The notes below the pieces were generated by a model that worked only from the letters and a program-made list of their open reading frames with translations, did not search any database and was not told the DNA's origin. The translations under genes and the position numbers were made by a program. Positions 4,821 to 5,777 of a DNA stretch of 5,777 nt are shown here, piece after piece. The stretch comes from Betaproteobacteria bacterium (lineage in GTDB: Bacteria > Pseudomonadota > Gammaproteobacteria > Burkholderiales > Rhodocyclaceae). Position 1 is the stretch's first letter, and every line of letters starts with the position of its first letter. The DNA is taken from assembly GCA_028065725.1 (NCBI GenBank), contig JAPTVL010000321.1:1-5777 (forward strand). The letters are read 5' to 3'.

Positions 4821-5777
4821 CAGATGCCCACTCCCTCGTCGTAAATCGATGTGCCCTGCGTCACGGGCGTGCCTAGCATCGCGCGCGACAACGCCATGAT
4901 CAGCGCCACAACGGCGTCGATCTTGTTCTCTGGGCGTTCCTTGCGCGGATAGATGTTGTCCTTGGCGTCCAGGCGCGCCACCACGTTGGAGGCCATCCAG
5001 GCCAGCACCGGATCCCCGTCGTGCGTCAGACGGTTGCTCAGCACCAGCGCCTGCAGTGCCTTCATCGGCTCGGAGAAATTCAACACCGTGGGCCGCACCT
5101 CGATCATCGGCATACCTTCGGCCAGCATGTGCGAGGACAGTTGCGTGGCCTGGAATGGATCGAACGCCACCGCCTGCACCGCGAAGCGCGCCGCGATGTC
5201 GCGCAGGTCCGCCTCGATGGTGTCGAAATCGGTGACGTTGCCTGGGGTCTCGATCAACCGCCCGGAGCGCGCCCAGCCGGCATACTGGCTGTTGGTCGCA
5301 CCCTGCACCGCGTCCTCAGGCAGGTAGTGCCTGGAAAACACGGCAAAACCGTCCGCGCCATGCCGGAACACCAGCACGAGCGCGGCGATGTCCACCTTGC
5401 TGGCCAGATCCAGCCCGATCCAGCAGGGTTGTCCCTCGAAGGCATCCAGATCCAAACCGGTATCGGCGCAGGCATCCCAGGCGCGCATGTCCATCCAGGG
5501 ACTGTCGGCGCTGACCCACACGTTCAGGTGCTTGGTCTGGAACGCGGCCGCCGCGGAGGGCAGTTGTAGCGCTTTGGCCTGCAGCGATAGCACTGCGTCA
5601 GCATCGATCGACATGCCCCAGTTTGGGTTGGCCTTGATCAGTGCGTTCTCGTGCGTCCAGTCGTCACCCTCGTCCAGGCCGTGGATGATGCCGAACTGCC
5701 GCTCGTCCTCCATCACGCCGTCGAGGATCCTGGTCACGCCCGTTCGAACCTCGTAACAGATGCCCGCGCGGTCGCTG
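4820..5777 (-). CDS. Terminase large subunit, Terminase_1 family (partial, N-terminus off the right edge)
   Basis: This is the packaging motor and nuclease; 318 C-terminal residues are visible and the frame stays open to the right edge. A GTG at 5737-5735 is in frame, but homologous sequence continues upstream of it (GICYEVRTGV), so it is internal. The end of the ATPase domain is present (ILDGVMEDERQFGIIHGLDE, then DDW, then KANPNWGMS), while Walker A and B lie outside the window. The linker TKHLNVWV and the C-terminal RNase H-like nuclease follow. The nuclease has three Asp residues at the expected places: IGLDLASKVD (first Asp codon 5408-5410), AFDPFQATQL (5159-5161) and ENKIDAVVALIMAL (4916-4918). 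These would bind the two metal ions that cut concatemeric DNA. All three are intact, so nothing suggests decay in the visible part. The stop overlaps the next gene by one base. Confidence 0.95.
   Translation of the reverse strand, partial: SDRAGICYEVRTGVTRILDGVMEDERQFGIIHGLDEGDDWTHENALIKANPNWGMSIDADAVLSLQAKALQLPSAAAAFQTKHLNVWVSADSPWMDMRAWDACADTGLDLDAFEGQPCWIGLDLASKVDIAALVLVFRHGADGFAVFSRHYLPEDAVQGATNSQYAGWARSGRLIETPGNVTDFDTIEADLRDIAARFAVQAVAFDPFQATQLSSHMLAEGMPMIEVRPTVLNFSEPMKALQALVLSNRLTHDGDPVLAWMASNVVARLDAKDNIYPRKERPENKIDAVVALIMALSRAMLGTPVTQGTSIYDEGVGI
4831..4837 (-). promoter_or_regulatory. Ribosome binding site of the 67-aa gene, inside the terminase coding region
   Basis: The minus strand reads GAGGGAG, 10 nt before the ATG at 4820-4818. 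It is embedded in the last codons of the terminase gene, and with the TGATG overlap it supports both coupled and independent initiation. Confidence 0.55.

Noticed and set aside
5021..5569. Plus-strand open frame of 182 codons
   Set aside because: It is antisense to the terminase nuclease domain, where the catalytic Asp motifs clearly set the true frame.
5735..5737. GTG as the start of a separate short gene or truncated terminase
   Set aside because: Terminase_1-like sequence continues in frame upstream to the window edge, so the GTG is an internal valine codon.
1..5777. A new defence system, CRISPR array, retron or mobile cargo
   Set aside because: Apart from short structured gaps, the window is filled by a conventional packaging and head-assembly cassette; no repeats, reverse transcriptase, nuclease or toxin genes of that kind are visible.

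Overview
The window is part of a tailed-phage (Caudoviricetes) genome, most likely a prophage. Every gene I can support lies on the minus strand, so the operon reads from the right edge to the left edge. The DNA is visibly GC-rich with strongly GC-biased third positions. The gene set (Terminase_1 large subunit, HK97-type portal, S49 protease, HK97-fold capsid, phiE125 gp8-type connector) fits a temperate siphovirus of a high-GC proteobacterium. A Burkholderiales-type host is my best guess, but no host gene, integrase or att site is present to prove it.

In transcription order the layout is: the C-terminal part of the terminase large subunit (4820-5777, N-terminus outside the window); a 67-aa protein with two membrane segments (4617-4820); the portal (3310-4617); a SppA/ClpP-like S49 head protease (2394-3317); a 124-bp gap that can form three stem-loops (2270-2393); the HK97-fold major capsid protein (773-2269); a 57-bp gap with a perfect 7-bp stem-loop (716-772); a 57-aa unknown protein (542-715); and the head-tail connector, cut by the left edge (1-535).

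Together these form a DNA-packaging and capsid-morphogenesis cassette. The portal nucleates the prohead and forms its vertex. The capsid protein assembles with its N-terminal coiled-coil (delta) domain acting as built-in scaffold, and the S49 protease probably removes that domain. The terminase then cuts and pumps DNA through the portal, and the connector closes the head. The terminase, 67-aa, portal and protease genes overlap by 1, 1 and 8 nt, which indicates translational coupling. The capsid gene is set apart by structured gaps on both sides and has its own clear ribosome binding site, consistent with separate control of the most abundant product.

I see no defence system, CRISPR array, tRNA, insertion sequence or other accessory cargo. 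The less ordinary items are the triple-hairpin leader of the capsid gene, the small membrane protein between terminase and portal, the unidentified 57-aa gene, and an enlarged Pro/Ala-rich loop and long propeptide in the capsid protein.
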